Origin: Acanthochromis polyacanthus
Lineage: Eukaryota; Chordata; Actinopteri; Pomacentridae
NCBI RefSeq assembly: GCF_021347895.1
Contig: NC_067134.1
Location: 28,913,407-28,977,406 of the forward strand
Reading direction: 5' to 3'
DNA: 64,000 nt
Positions within the stretch are counted from its first letter, which is position 1. Each line of letters begins with the position of its first letter. The notes beneath the pieces were generated by a model. That model worked only from the letters and a program-made list of their open reading frames with translations, did not search any database and was not told the DNA's origin. This document shows, piece by piece, positions 62,640-64,000 of this stretch. The translations under genes and the position numbers were made by a program.

Positions 62640-64000
62640 CAAAACAACTACAAAGAGACTAAAGATGACGACTAAGAGACTAAAGATGACGACTAAGAGA
62701 CTAAAGATGACGACTAAGAGACTAAAGATGACGACTAAGAGACTAAAGATGACGACTAAGAGACTAAAAATGACGACTAGGAGACTAAAGATGACGACTA
62801 AGAGACTAAAAATGACGACTAGGAGACTAAAAATGACGCCTAGGAGACTAAAAATGACGACTAAGAGACTAAAAATGACGACAAAGAGAGACAAAATGAC
62901 GACTAAGAGACTAAAAAGGACGACTAAGAGACTAAAGATGACGACTAAGAGACTAAAAATGACGACTAAGACTAAAAATGACGACTAGAGACTAAAGATG
63001 ACGACTAAGAGACTAAAAATGACGACTAGGAGACTAAAAAGGACGCCAAAAGAGACTAAAGATGACGACTAAGAGAGACAAAATGACGACTAAGAGACTA
63101 AAAATGACGACTAAGAGACTAAAAATGACGACTAAGAGAGACAAAATGACGACTAAGAGACTAAAAATGACGACTAAGAGACTAAAGATGACGACTAAGA
63201 GACTAAAAATGACGACTAAGACTAAAAATGACGACTAAGAGACTAAAGATGACGACTAAGAGACTAAAGATGACGACTAAGAGACTAAAGATGACGACTA
63301 AGAGACTAAAGATGACGACGAAGAGAGACTAAAGATGACGACGAAGAGAGACAAAATGACGACGAAGAGAGACAAAATGACGACGAAGAGAGACAAAATG
63401 ACGACTAAGAGAGACAAATGACGACTAAGAGAGACAAAATGACGACTAAGAGAGACAAAATGACGACTAAGAGAGACAAAATGACGACTAAGAGAGACAA
63501 AATGACGACTAAGAGAGACAAAATGACGACTAAGAGACTAAAGATGACGACTAAGAGAGACAAAATGATGACTAAGAGACTAAAAATGGCGACTAAGAGA
63601 CTAAAGATGACGACTAAGAGAGACAAAATGACGACTGGGAGACTAAAGATGACGACTGGGAGACTAAAGATGACGACTGGGAGACTAAAGATGACGACTG
63701 GGAGACTAAAGATGACGACTAAGAGAGACAAAATGACGACTAAGAGAGACAAAATGACGACTAAGAGAGACAAAATGACGACTAAGAGACTAAAGATGAC
63801 GACTAAGAGAGACAAAATGACGACTAAGAGAGACAAAATGACGACTAAGAGAGACAAAATGACGACTAAGAGAGACAAAATGACGACGACTGGGAGACTA
63901 AAGATGACGACTGGGAGACTAAAGATGACGACTGGGAGACTAAAGATGACGACTGGGAGACTAAAGATGACGACTAAGAGAGACAAAATGACGACTAAGA
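62640..64000. repeat. 21-bp minisatellite, cut by the window end
   Basis: The unit is 'gactaagagactaaagatgac', alternating with 'gagagacaaaatgacgacta' type units; the period at the start is exactly 21. Local higher-order blocks (e.g. four 'gactgggagactaaagat' units) occur twice, at 63632-63715 and 63885-63970. The 7-residue minus-strand frame (LLVVIFS) is an artefact of the multiple-of-three period. Confidence 0.95.

Noticed and set aside
62577..63986. Hydrophobic repeat frames (LLVVIFS) on minus and Lys/Thr-rich frames on plus
   Set aside because: They are produced by the 21-bp array on both strands; there is no unique coding sequence or splice context.

Overview
The window is vertebrate nuclear DNA, most likely from a percomorph teleost. 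Genes are split by GT-AG introns, coding exons are short and sparse, and most of the rest is AT-rich intron or intergenic sequence full of microsatellites, minisatellites and fish-type MITE/SINE copies. Nothing looks bacterial, phage or organellar. The fish assignment rests on the repeat families and on protein resemblance judged by eye; no search was run.

Three genes can be supported. (1) At the left edge, minus strand, is the single-exon coding region of lrrc3 (260 aa), a small type I membrane LRR protein. A splice acceptor lies just upstream of its ATG, and a CpG-rich stretch at 3.9-4.3 kb may be its noncoding first exon. (2) From about 40.1 kb down to 11.7 kb, minus strand, is a PCBP3-type poly(rC)-binding protein gene. 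I assembled 12 coding exons (26949 to 15471, 984 nt, 327 aa), all with consistent phases and GT/AG borders, encoding three KH domains. It also has a likely noncoding first exon and promoter at 39.97-40.12 kb and a roughly 3.8 kb 3' UTR ending at an AATAAA near 11710. Two acceptors are NAGNAG-type. LRRC3 and PCBP3 both lie on human 21q22.3, so their proximity fits old vertebrate linkage. (3) At 57.4 kb, plus strand, is a CpG-rich first exon encoding a signal peptide that ends at a phase-1 donor. The rest of that gene is beyond the window and I cannot name it.

Layout: 0-4.3 kb lrrc3; 4.3-11.7 kb intergenic with A-rich tandem sequence and duplicated ~60 bp repeats; 11.7-40.1 kb pcbp3, whose introns hold a 42-bp array that reads YADD in every unit (25.0-26.4 kb), a 2.2 kb CATC array, a 1.4 kb 24-bp array, a polypyrimidine tract and a foldback element; 40.1-56.9 kb intergenic with a hAT-like palindromic MITE, a T-rich array and a 5 kb 34-bp satellite; 56.9-64 kb the start of the plus-strand gene and its intron, packed with further arrays (19-bp, 21-bp and ACAAAATGAC-type). 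The large tandem arrays together cover more than 14 kb.

I found no convincing new molecular system. The most unusual items are the YADD-encoding minisatellite 30 bp from a pcbp3 splice donor, the phase-perfect 34-bp satellite with higher-order structure, the foldback element nested in another repeat, and a cluster of seven TAATTA cores downstream of pcbp3.
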